Part shown: piece after piece, positions 1-14,058 of the stretch
Position numbering within the stretch: position 1 is the first letter of the stretch
Layout of the letters: each line of letters starts with the position of its first letter
NCBI GenBank assembly: GCA_037975125.1
Contig: JAJQOW010000014.1
Span: forward strand, 1,116,001 to 1,180,000
DNA: 64,000 nt
Direction of reading: 5' to 3'
Source: Latrodectus hesperus
Taxonomy: Eukaryota; Arthropoda; Arachnida; Araneae; Theridiidae
Program-made: the position numbers and the translations under genes
Notes under the pieces: generated by a model
What the model was told of the DNA's origin: nothing
The model's database searches: none
What the model saw: the letters and a program-made list of their open reading frames with translations, nothing else

Positions 1-1670
1 ATATATGCGAAATATAACAAAAAACTTCTGGGAATGTTAATGATGATTCCATGATATATATATTTGGCTATAGAGTTAGTTATTTTTTATTCCTTAAAAA
101 TATTTTTAAATAAGTGTACCATTGCATTATTTTTAACAATCGTCATATAATGTAATTATTTCTTAATTATATACACAATGAAACTGACAAAAGTTAAAAA
201 TCATGTGAGAGATTGTCACTTCCTCTCAATCTACACAGACTATATGTTCATAGTCATTCCTGTAATTTTTTATACTAAACTTTAAAAACATATAAAAGTC
301 TTTTTTAACTCTTCATAATAATAAAATCATTTGTGGAGAACTAACTACTCTTCTCCCTATGATTATCAATAAATATTAGTTTATTTTAACGGGAATGGAT
401 TTGTTATCGAAAAAGTAAGTTATCTTTTACTAACGTTAAAAATTTTTACTAAATTTAATAAATTCTTGAAGAAAAAACTCATAATTTTGTAGTATCTAAC
501 AAAAAGGATAGCAAAATTTCAAATCTTCTCTAAAAGTTTTAAAAATACAAACTAACTTTGAATCAATCTATCATTGATGCACGTATGAAAATTATTTTTA
601 TTAGAAAAAATGATGAGCATTTGTATACTAAAGGGGTTTTGGTTGTAAAAAAGAAATGGTTTCTAGTTATTCGTTAGCACCAATAGAGATCCCTAAACAT
701 AGCCACTCTTCGTTATTTTGAAATCTGGTGAAATGACGAGGTCAACACTCGCACGGGCCTCTTATCTCCATAGTACACCACACTAGTAGAGAAACATAGG
801 TCCAAACAGAACTTTTAACGTGCCTCGCTATTATCTGATATCAAATCTACTGAAATTTGCACAAGCGAGTGAAAAAGTTTATTTAACACAAGGAAATAGT
901 TTCTTTTTTCAAAATATAACATAAGAAATCACTTATGAAATATTTCTTTTACATTTCATGCTTAAAGGCGGAAACATAAACACCAAATACTGTATACAAT
1001 ACTATAATGACATTCTTATTTTATATGTGAAAATAAGGTTCTTATTTCATCTAACAATTATTTTCTCAGAGTTACATGATTCTACAAAAGATATCATATC
1101 CGAAAAGTACAATTTAAATAAAGTGAGTGCTTTCTGACACACCACTAATCTTCTTTTACACAAGAAAAAAGCAATATGTCGCTCTTATATTAAGAAAAGA
1201 TGAATTTAAGTAGCGGTCTCATAACTTTCTAATTTTGAGAGAAATAAAATTTGGATTAGTTTCATAAACAAGTGTGACTTTTTGTTTTACAAAATTTAGT
1301 ACTACTGATAAAAAAAATTCATTCCTTTGTGTCACCAATAATGCAGAGTAATAAACTTGTTTCTTAGAATGAAATTAATAAAGAAATCTCTGTCACAATA
1401 CAAAAAATCTAAATAAAAAATATGAGAGATTAAATTGGAGTTACGTTTGCAGAAATTTAATTTAAAAATGACTTCAACAATTTTATCACACACACACAGG
1501 AAGTAATATTCTTAAATACTGAAAATAAATTTGAATGAATTTAAACTTTCAAATGTTTTTCATAGAGAAATTACCAATAATGAAAATACTTTAAATATTA
1601 TTTAGTTTACTTCTTGATTTTCAAATAGAAATGTATTCATTTTGCATTCATTTGCAAATGCATTCATTTC
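1..1670. other. AT-rich sequence, no recognised feature
   Basis: Very AT-rich DNA with frequent stops in all frames. I see no coding stretch, tRNA-like motif, or clear inverted or tandem repeat, apart from a short CA run near 1490. It reads as intergenic or intronic sequence. Confidence 0.6.
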
Positions 1671-1675
1671 ACATC

Positions 1676-2430
1676 ATGATGCGATGATAGAACGACGTGG
1701 ACGGCAGAATGGAATGAAATTGTCTTTACTGATGTGTTAACCTTCTGTCTGCAACACCACGATGGTCACATTCGAGTCTGGAGATATCGTGGAGAGAGGA
1801 TGCTGAACATTTTCTTTATGCACCACCACACTGGTCCTGCACTGGGTATTATGGTATGGGGTGGTATTGGATATCACTCTCGCACTCCTTTATTACGCTT
1901 TGCTGGTACTTTAAGAAACCAGCGCTACATCTCCGAGGGGTTGGGACCAGTTGTCCTTCCTTACCTTTAAGTATTGCCCACAGCCAGATTTCAACAGGAT
2001 AATGCATGACCACACGTGGTTCGTATTTTCCAAGGGTTCTTCGTCAATTCCCAGATTGAATTGCTTCCCTGGCCGGTTCACTCTCTTGATCTTTAATTAA
2101 TAGAAAACATGATGTCCGTGGTTGCTAAGCGTTTGACTCAGATTACGTCCTCAGCTGCCACACCAGATCAATTTTGGCAACTTGTGAAAGCTGCTTGGTC
2201 TGCATCTTTGAATCAATGCCGACGCATGTGGCAGCGCTGATCTCCTACAAAGGCGGGTACTCTGGCTTCTGATTTTCGCAGGAACCACACTTCACAGAAG
2301 TCTATAAATTTAATCATTTGATACTTGGTCAAAATGTTATCTACAGAATAAATTTTGTTGTGATATCTCTTGTCTTTCTTGGTGTTGCAATATGGATGGC
2401 TAGCAGTGTACATGCATACCTGCGTGATGA
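1676..2430 (+). pseudogene. Tc1-like transposase relic, copy A (internally deleted)
   Basis: This is a decayed DDE transposase of the Tc1 group. Conceptual translation gives a block like IVFTD..LQHHDGHIRVWRYRGERML, then HTGPALGIMVWGGIGYH, then FQQDNA followed by a stop, and further on LPWPV.SLDL and LIEN. These correspond to the first Asp (TD), second Asp (QQDNA) and glutamate (IEN) regions of DD34E transposases. The CGA-to-TGA change after QQDNA and a stop before LIEN kill the frame. The N-terminal DNA-binding half is missing: the bases gatagaacgacgtg near 1690 join directly to the segment starting cagaatggaatgaaat, whereas copy C (minus strand, 24182-25090) keeps about 235 bp between them. 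The 3' end near 2430 (agcagtgta) matches the ends of copies B and C. The family assignment is confident; exact termini are not. Confidence 0.85.
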
Positions 2431-2644
2431 CATTACTATCGTTGGCATGGACACATCAAGAACAATCAAGCCATATCAAGAACCTCATCACATAATCACA
2501 TCAAGAACCAAATCATAACAGATTCCGTTTGTTGTGCGTTAATCTGTGTCCTCGTGTATCATTCGATCTTGTTTGCAGCGGAATGAATTATCGAAAAGAA
2601 GTTCACTACTTCGTTTACATTTGATTGAAAACTACAAGCATTAG

Positions 2645-3420
2645 CGTTGCCAAAGGATGACAAAAGTAGAGAATGGAATCGAGAACAACATTGTCTTTAC
2701 TAAGGACAGGCTTTTGCTTTCAACACCTTAGTCGTCAGATTCGAGTTCAAAGACACTGGAGTGAAAAACTGCTGAACTGACATGATTCATTACCACATTA
2801 TTTCTGTAACTAGAATGCTTTTGGGTAGTACTGACTTTTACTTTTGCATATCTGCTGTACACACTGCTTGTACACAGAACAACCATCTCTATATCTCTGA
2901 AGTGTTAGATTTTGTGGTCCTCCAACATTCAGCACTTGCCATCACCAGTTATATTTTAACAGGATATTACGCAACTGCTCGTGGCACGCAAAGTTTAAGA
3001 GTTCTCTATCCATCCGATTGAATTGCTTCCTTCGTCTGCTTTCCCCCCCGATATATCGCCATTGAAAACCTGTGACCCATATTTGTACACTCCAGTGTCG
3101 GGTACAGGATATACAACCCGTTGATACATAAGTTAACTTTGGCAATATAGGGTAGAAACATTGATTACTATTCCAAAAGGATGCATCCAAGGCCTCAATG
3201 GTTTTGTGCCGAGGTGTGTGGCCGCGGTTATTGAAAACAATGGCAGCTACTCTAACAACTCATTCTTTATCATGCACTTTTTACAAAAGGTTGTAATTTC
3301 AATCATGTGATCTTTGTATAACATGTTATCTTCCAAATAAATTTTGCTGTGATAGATCAAGTCTTCCTTGCGCCTGCATTTTCAATAGTCAGCAATGTAT
3401 TTTGTTTCAATTTTTTCTAT
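2645..3420 (+). pseudogene. Tc1-like transposase relic, copy B (heavily decayed)
   Basis: A second, older copy of the same Tc1-like family lies just downstream of copy A in the same orientation. Recognisable pieces are NIVFTKD (first Asp region), a QDITQLLVARK stretch matching the QDNARPHVAR region, and HPIELLPS. The 3' terminal block (catgtgatctttgtataac... to agcaatgta near 3405) aligns base for base with copy A at 2310-2412, with about one difference in four. Many stops and indels are present and no ORF survives. Copies A and B may be independent insertions or a tandem arrangement; no clean target duplication is visible. Confidence 0.7.
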
Positions 3421-4843
3421 TAAGCATTATTATGAAGAATTGTTTTGATAAAGATGATATGTGTAAGCATAAATTATTATATTTTTTATCAACATAAATT
3501 CTGTTGATGAAAATTCCTTTCAAAGCTGTTGGATTGCTTATAACTTTTCAAATGTTTGATTTCTAGAAATTACTGAAATAAAATTCAAATCATAACTATG
3601 TTTTTATTGGAGAGTAATTATTGTATTAGCCTGTCAAATATATAATAATGCAGAAAATCACGTAAGATCCAAATCACAATAGAAAAAGTTCTCCAATGCT
3701 TCCCTTTAAATACCAATAAAACATAAGTCACTATATATTTTAACGAATTAGATAAAATTATATTGCAGTCAACTTATAGTTAAGCTGACAAAATTCTATA
3801 AGCATTATAGTTACTTTTTATTTTTTAAAATACAATCTTTATGTATGGTATGGGATATTTTTTTACAAAAATATATAGAGAAGGAATTCTATAATCTGCG
3901 AAAAAATTTGTTTTCTGGTATTTGAAATTGGCTCTTCTCTGGATATATTTTGTATTTATTCTTAATCCTTCACAGAAAATTTTAAGAGGAAAAAATTGTT
4001 TCGCTCCTTTATCAAATTTTGATCCGAGTGTTTTTTTTAAAAGCAAATACTCAGAAGATTGGAAAAACTTATTTGCTACAGAAATGCATTTATTTGATAT
4101 AAGATATATAATAAAACTTAAATTATAAAGAAATAAGCATTTAAATATAAAAATTGGCTTCTTTAATATGAAAAATTAAGCAAAAACCAAAACATGGTTA
4201 TAAAAAGAACTAACTTTTGACCCTTAACTCTGAAAATTGACCACATTTAGTTTGAATCATTGAAATTGTCCATTAATTCATCTCAATAAATTGTCCATTA
4301 TTTCAGTCTTAATTTCAGTTTTTATTTTTTGCTGTAACTTAAGAAAATAATTTTAAAGTGCATTTAAAATATACCTTAATTCTATCTGGTATTCTGCGTA
4401 TCGAACCTTACAATGACAACGCAAATAAAAAATGTCGTTTACTCTGTAAATGTTAGCCATTTTGAGAATTTGGACTTATTATTTGTACAACTTGGAAGAA
4501 TGTTTAAACACATTCCATTAAATCATAAATATTATACCTACGTATTCGTAAAAAAATTAATACAAATATGGAAGGTTGGGACTCATAAATAATCAAATGA
4601 TACGCCACCACATAAATTTCGTTTAAAAATCTTCTTACGAACACCAAATATTGCTACACCTGTAAACGAGAGAGCCTGTAAACGTTGTTGAGATACAAAA
4701 ATGTATAAACGTTCTCTCTTCAAGAAAAGGTGTAACAAACATATTCACTTGCTTATTAGGATTAGACATATAATCAAAGTATCATCATCGTGAGAAAATT
4801 TGTGGTGCACACAAAAATGGTTTGATATAAATATAAGATTTAA
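3421..4843. other. AT-rich sequence, no recognised feature
   Basis: No coding signal, structured RNA or repeat is recognised here. Short ORFs near 3825-4128 on both strands overlap each other and have low-complexity, AT-driven composition. Confidence 0.55.
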
Positions 4844-5040
4844 ATGCAAATGCACACACACACACACTATAACGCCCCAATTATTGCCTTCCTAACCCTA
4901 AGAGTTTTCCAGCTTTCGATGGACTTTTACTCGGTCAAGGTTGATTTCCCAGATGGTACACTAACTATCTGGTATATGAGTAAAATCATGAGAAATGGTT
5001 CACTAACTATCTGGTATCAGAGTGGGAACGGCAGAAAATA
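4844..5040. repeat. Short CA run and 17-bp direct repeat of unknown origin
   Basis: A short CA run (about 4853-4867) is followed by a less AT-rich stretch. The 17-mer cactaactatctggtat begins at 4959 and again at 5001 (spacing 42 bp). The second copy continues as ctggtatcagagtggg, which resembles the tRNA-primer-binding sequence found just inside the 5' LTR of some copia-like elements. No LTR partner or pol coding sequence is seen nearby, so this is only a hint of a decayed LTR-element end. Confidence 0.3.
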
Positions 5041-5482
5041 ACTCAAGAAAGGGCATTAAGTCCTTCACGAAAAATGTGATTCATCGGTAGGAAATCAGAA
5101 TCACTTGTCCTGTGACCACACTTAATAAGATAAGATTTTAATGATTCCTAGAGCAGCCCTTTTCTAACTATCACCTGTGGTTGGGAATCACCAATTCTAT
5201 CAGAAGCAGGTGGTCCAGAAACGACGTATGAGGAATGTTCGAGAAGTTTCTAGAGTGCCAGATGATGGGGGTAGGAGTATATTTACAAAGAGGAGCCTCC
5301 AATGATTGCAAGTTCTGCCTGCGATTTCCTCTTTCCATCGAAGAGAGTTTGTATTAAAGGAAAGAAGCATAAAAGTATTTATACCAAAAATTTAAAGTAA
5401 ACAGTGTACCAAGGCTGTGTATACAACTTCATAGTAGAAGGAATTAAAGATAGACACACATTAAAAATATCAATATACCAGC
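5041..5482. other. Unrecognised moderately AT-rich segment
   Basis: Slightly GC-richer than its surroundings between about 5100 and 5350. No ORF, tRNA-like box or repeat could be assigned. Confidence 0.4.
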
Positions 5483-6560
5483 AAATCAGAATCTACTTAA
5501 ATTGGGATAAATATATCGATGCAAAAGTAATTTGAAAAGTTATGAGTTTAATTAAAAAAAAGTTAAAGTAGTTTAGAAACCATGAAATAAATTCAAAGTA
5601 CATTTAAAGAGATTTAAAGTGAAAGTAGGTGTTTTCGGGATTCTTGTGAGATCTTCAATTCTTGGGTGTCTCTTCTGTAATCATAACTCTACGCATTATT
5701 TTAATCTTACAAGCGATTCCCTACTTCTTACATATTTTAAAATAAAATTGACAGGAATATCACTGTCTTTAAGATGATTAATTAAACGTTTTATTTGATT
5801 TCGAGTTATTTTATAATTATTGCAAATGCGTTTCAATTCATTAAATGTAATATTCCGATAAACTTTAAAGAAATACTGGAGTTCCACTCTATATAAATCA
5901 ATTTAATTTTAGAGTTAACAAATAAGTTTTATCAAAAATATGAATATAATTAAGCGAATTTTAATGCTGATAAATAAAAATCTAAAAATTCAGCACTGTT
6001 GTCAAAGATATTGATTTTAATTGTTTTGGTGAAAGTTCATTATGATAAATTAATTTAGAATTATCTTCAAAATTTTTTAATCATTGAAAATGATAAAGTC
6101 GTTAATACACCGAAAAGCAAAAGGATACTGATAAATAAATAATGTAAGAATAAATTTGCAAGAATACTTGCAAACTTATTCAAAATGTTTGATTTATTAA
6201 ATATGTGTAATTTATGATAAATATTTGAAAATTTATAGTCTTGTGAAATTCCACAATTCAGAATTAAACTTTTTTATTCATTATATAAATACATAAGTTT
6301 ACCAAGTTATACCAGAATTCAAAATCAACACTTAATACTTGGAAATGTTAAATTATCAAAAATATAAAATTTTTTATTTTATCACAAAGTTTTGACTTTC
6401 AAGTTTCGAAAAATTCAGCTTGTGTATCCTAATAATTTGAAAATTTAAAAATAAAAGAATCAATATTATGTAAAATTACAATAAATATTTCAGAAAAATA
6501 GGTCTGTATTTAATACCCTTTAATATTTCTTGTAAGTTTATAATTGTTGGCATTATTTAA
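5483..6560 (-). pseudogene. Reverse-transcriptase element relic, left inverted copy
   Basis: Read on the minus strand, this is the C-terminal half and 3' end of a reverse transcriptase. Around 6080-6125 the translation gives FRCINDFIIFN, a YIDD-type catalytic box in which the first Asp has become Asn. It is followed, after a frameshift, by an FEDNSKLIYHNEL stretch. The best surviving ORF (minus strand 5696-5887) contains ICNNYKITRNQIKRLINHLK and ends RSRESLVRLK. The same protein is encoded on the plus strand at 8723-8880. The two copies are homologous, in inverted orientation, over roughly 1 kb including the non-coding 3' tail (outer boundary aaatcaga at 5483). Motif spacing recalls Penelope-like RTs, but I could not see a GIY-YIG domain, so the clade is uncertain. 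Confidence 0.6.
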
Positions 6561-7999
6561 GCCACCTGTAATGTTATGTCTAAAATCGGGGCTTATAAAT
6601 GTTTTGAATTCATTATTATAGCAAATACATTTGGTGAGTTTTTCATAAATCGCGCGTGATATTTTTGCAAAATTGATCATAATTTAACACTTTACGTTCA
6701 AATAGAATTTTAAGAGAAAATGCAAGTTTGTCAATAACATCCCCTATAGGGAAAAGTATTATGCAAAACATTAATAAAACTATCGAAATTTATATATTAT
6801 CAAAGTTTAGATGTAGGATATTAATAGGAAAATAACATGCTATTTTTCTTGGTTTTAATTTTATTATATCTGTATTTAAATAAATCATAAAATAAAATCC
6901 TAAATTGCTGCTGTATCATTTAAACATGAAAGTAAAAATTTACAATCACTATCAGTTAATTTCATAATAAAAACTTTGCGATGCAACTAATTATATAAGC
7001 ATTAGAAAAAGAAGATTCCAGCTTATAAATTTATTCCAAACAGAACAAATTATTTTTAAGATCTTTCTTATTATATGATTCATTAATTTTATGATAACCT
7101 CTTATAAATATTTCTGTTTTATGATTATTAAAGTGAAAAACTAAGAATTGCTATTAGAAAAGTTTATAATTTTGTCGTTAAATAATTCATTTAGGCCGAA
7201 AAGTGCAGAAGATTTCAAGAGTTGATAGTAAATCTATTTTCTTTTAAATTACGCATTTTTGTATTTTGTTCGATGTCAATGATGCTAATGACAGCGAAAT
7301 AAATATTAAATTGAAGATTAAATATTAAATTCACAAGATTAAATTTATTACTTTCATAGTTTTTAATAAGAGGCCCATGTACATTAATGCGGATGTTAAA
7401 TGAGTTAGAGAAGTTTGGCTTACATATTTAAATTTATAAAAACTGCATTCACCGAGATATATAACGCTATACATTTTGTAAGCATAAGAAAAATTAGTCA
7501 GAAATTTGTAAATTATTAAAGTTGTGCAAGTTTTGAATTTCCTGGAACCGTATTTTCTAAATTTAAATTCATCAAATGTAACTTTTAAGTCAATGAGATT
7601 GCCAAAAAAATTGAATTAAAACATTTAGATGGTTAACTGTTTATCGCGCGATCCATTGTGGTACAAACCATCTCTCGTAGTGCCAATCATGATTAGACGA
7701 CCGGACACAGAGGGATTCAACACACTTTTTATCAGGTGCTAAATTCTCCAAATTGTAATCCATAAATGTTAAAAACCTGAAAAGGAAAAAGTGTTGAATT
7801 TATGAAAGATAAAAATCAAATTAACATCAAACCCAGTGCAAAATCAGCTAATGAAACGAATGTTAAAATATAATATAAAGCAATAAATATACTTTAAAGC
7901 GGTAAAAAATTCTGGTTTTTTCTAAACTTTTAAATATAAATAATTATATAAATTAAAATTTCTTCATTTGACAGTAATTCCTAATTTTTAAAAATTTCC
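6561..7999. other. Spacer between the two inverted RT copies
   Basis: AT-rich sequence between the arms of the inverted pair. It may include eroded 5' parts of both copies, but I could not align it convincingly. The stretch 7640-7760 is less AT-rich and unassigned. Confidence 0.4.
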
Positions 8000-9333
8000 T
8001 GTAAAATTTAGATTTTTACTGATGGCACTAAATCTTACATTAATAAACATGGTATTATTTTTGCTAAACATTTAATTATCATATTGGAACATATTGTTAA
8101 ATCTAATGTAACTTGGATTATCGATAATAAAAAAAAATTTTTGGGATTTTCTAACAAATAATAGTGTTTATCGTATTAGTTCTTTTGGCATTAAAGATCT
8201 TTTCACCTGCATCCCAATGACAAAATAAAAGATGCATAGTATTTCTCTTAAGATTATAAAATTTTATTAAATGGTTAATTTTGAATTCTGGAATAACTTG
8301 AATAATTATTTATTTATAATTATTATGTATATAATGGGGAAAATATTTGTAATCAAAATTGTGGTATTAAACATTGCTCTATTTTTTCAGGTATGCCTGA
8401 AAATTTATTTTTACATAATTTTGAAATGAGTTTTATTTGTAGTATCCTTTTGATTTTCAATATATTGACGAATTTATTATTTTTATGATTTAGATTTTGA
8501 ATACAATTTTAAATTAATTTAACCCAATTAACTTTTACTAATTAAAACCAATATCTTTGGCAATAATGCTGAATATTTAGATATATTTATCAGCCTTGAA
8601 AATTTATTTACTTACATTGATATTTTTGATAAAATTAATAAATTTACTTTTACAGTTAATAAATTAATATACATGAACTCTAGTATTTCTTTAATAATCA
8701 TAGGAATATTACATTTAAGAAATTGAACCGCTACTACAATATTTGCAATAATTATAAATTTACTCGAAATCAGAGAAAACATTTGGTTAATCACCTCAAA
8801 GACAATGATATTGCTGTCAATTTTATTTTAAAATATATAAGAAGTAGGGAATCGCTTGTAAGATTGAAGTCCTGCGTAGTTTTACAACTACAGGATATTT
8901 ATTTATTTATTTTATTACATTACATATATTCAGACTTGTATGCTTGATTCTTGAGATCCGCTTGTAAGTCTTCGTCGATAATAGGACAAATAGCACAATG
9001 ACAGATGTACAAACACAGAAGAATAACGAAGAAAACACCCAGGGCCACGGTGGGAATCGAACCCACACTCCTACGCTCTCAAGCGATTAGCGGTGATGCT
9101 TTAGACCACTCAGCCACGGAGCGCCCACAACTACAGGAGAGTTACCTCTCTAAGAATTGAAGTTCTCACAATAATCCCCAAAACACCTACTTTAACTTTA
9201 AATCTGTTTAAATGTACTTTTAATTTATTTCATGGTTTTTCTAAACTACTTTAACTTTTTGAATTAAACTCGTAATTTTTTAAATTATTGTGACAGCTGT
9301 ATTTTTATCTTAATTTAAGTAGGTTCTGATTTC
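8000..9333 (+). pseudogene. Reverse-transcriptase element relic, right inverted copy (interrupted by a SINE)
   Basis: Plus-strand partner of the copy at 5483-6560. Motif A is visible at about 8181-8222 as SFGIKDLFTCIPMTK, where related RTs have FD; the catalytic Asp is Gly here. A motif-B-like GIK.CSIFSGM.ENLFLHNFE lies at about 8370-8430, and a catalytic box reading YIDEFIIF (YIDD expected) at about 8446-8490. The terminal ORF (8723-8880) ends RSRESLVRLK like the left copy. The 3' non-coding tail resumes after the SINE (9139-9333) and matches the left copy in reverse complement to 9333. Both copies lack required catalytic residues and are dead. Confidence 0.6.
8896..9126 (-). mobile_element. 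tRNA-Ser-like SINE with 12-bp target-site duplication
   Basis: A short retroposon on the minus strand. Its 5' head (about 9126 down to 9043) is tRNA-like: an A-box-like gtggctgagtggtctaaagc, a loop containing GCTAAtc as in tRNA-Ser(GCU), and a B box gggttcgattcccacc. A roughly 130-bp body follows, then a 3' tail of taaataaataaata repeats. The element is flanked by the perfect 12-bp direct repeat acaactacagga at 8884-8895 and 9127-9138, the signature of target-primed reverse transcription. It splits the right RT relic, whose left counterpart is uninterrupted, so it is younger than that duplication. The internal pol III promoter boxes look intact. It is not a tRNA gene, because acceptor-stem pairing is only partial. 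Confidence 0.85.
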
Positions 9334-13040
<3,707 letters not shown>

Positions 13041-13919
13041 AGAGTAGAGAACTGTACAAAGGGTAAAATGCGCCAAGCGTGCGATAAAGTGCGCCAAATT
13101 GGCTTAACGGTTCTTAATGACTATTTATGACGAGATTTTCGTTTTATGACTTAAGATGATCGTATGACATGCGCGAAATTCGTTTTGGGTGCAACCCTTG
13201 CGTTTAATGAGTAATTTTATTAGTTTACAATTAAAGAATATGCTACGTTAATGTTCCCGCGTTTGGACTTCGAATTTTTTTGAAGTAAAATTATCTCGAA
13301 TTTTCGGAAGATTTATTGTTTATAATTTTTAAAATATTGTTTCGAAATTCTGGAAACTATATTGCTTGAATTTTTTTAAAGTTATATTATTTCAAATTTC
13401 GATTTGGTCGGCTAATTTAAGATCTATATGGGTGTTAATAATGTGTCCGGTCAGTTTGATTCATACATCGCAGAGTATGTATGGCAGAGAAAGCATGAAG
13501 AAAATACAGCGGATTTTTTCGAATCTCTCAAAATCATTCTTTTCTCGGCAGGAGGGTGAGTTATTTTATTTTTCATTAAAATTCGAATTCGAATTAATAT
13601 TCGAAATTTTAATATTTGGAATTCGAAAAAAAAAAACGCGATTTTTAAGTTGAAGTTCGAACGCGATCGGTATTGGTAGTCGGATATTGCGCGTAGTGAC
13701 GAAATTTAGGTTGGCGATATAGCTGTAGAGCGCTTGGCAGGAAAATTTGAAATCGCGCCAAACCTGTACAGCTTTGTAAACTTTTACCAACCCGCGATTT
13801 CTAAGTTGAAGTTCGGAATTGACCAGGAAAATCTCCTCAGAAAATTCCAATTTACTTCCGGTATAAAATTTTCACATATAAATCATATCTCACATATGTA
13901 TTTTCTTTTTAAATCAAGG
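13041..13919. repeat. Less AT-rich segment with 23-bp direct repeats, unclassified
   Basis: This stretch is richer in CpG and GCGC words than its flanks (gcgccaagcgtgcg near 13070, cgcgcc near 13755). A 23-bp direct repeat containing cgcgattt and taagttgaagttcg occurs at 13637-13659 and 13793-13815 with one mismatch. Overlapping ORFs on both strands (13366-13653 plus, 13566-13850 minus) look accidental. It may be a non-autonomous transposon whose right end is the repeat block at 13920-14058, but no terminal pair or target duplication was found. Confidence 0.35.
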
Positions 13920-14058
13920 AAAAGATACTTAATCAGACTATAAGTAGACGAGATAAAGTTACTTATCGTCTGATTAAGTATCTTTTCGTAACTTATCGTC
14001 TGATTAAGTATCTTTTCTTCACTTATCGTCTGATTAAGTATCAGACCATAAGTTACAT
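13920..14058. repeat. 30-bp tandem repeat (about 3 copies) with an inverted copy
   Basis: Three direct copies with exact 30-bp spacing begin at 13961, 13991 and 14021; the core is gtctgattaagtatctttt. A fourth copy at 13920-13945 is inverted and matches the first 26 bases with a single mismatch, so 13920-13986 can form a long hairpin with a 15-base loop. The last copy diverges into the self-complementary gtctgattaagtatcagac (14028-14046). Such subterminal tandem-plus-inverted repeats are common in DNA transposon ends. The element itself is not identified. Confidence 0.85.

Noticed and set aside
9043..9126. Functional tRNA-Ser gene
   Set aside because: Acceptor stem pairing is poor, the sequence continues into a body with an A-rich tail, and the whole 231 bp is flanked by a target duplication; it is a SINE head.
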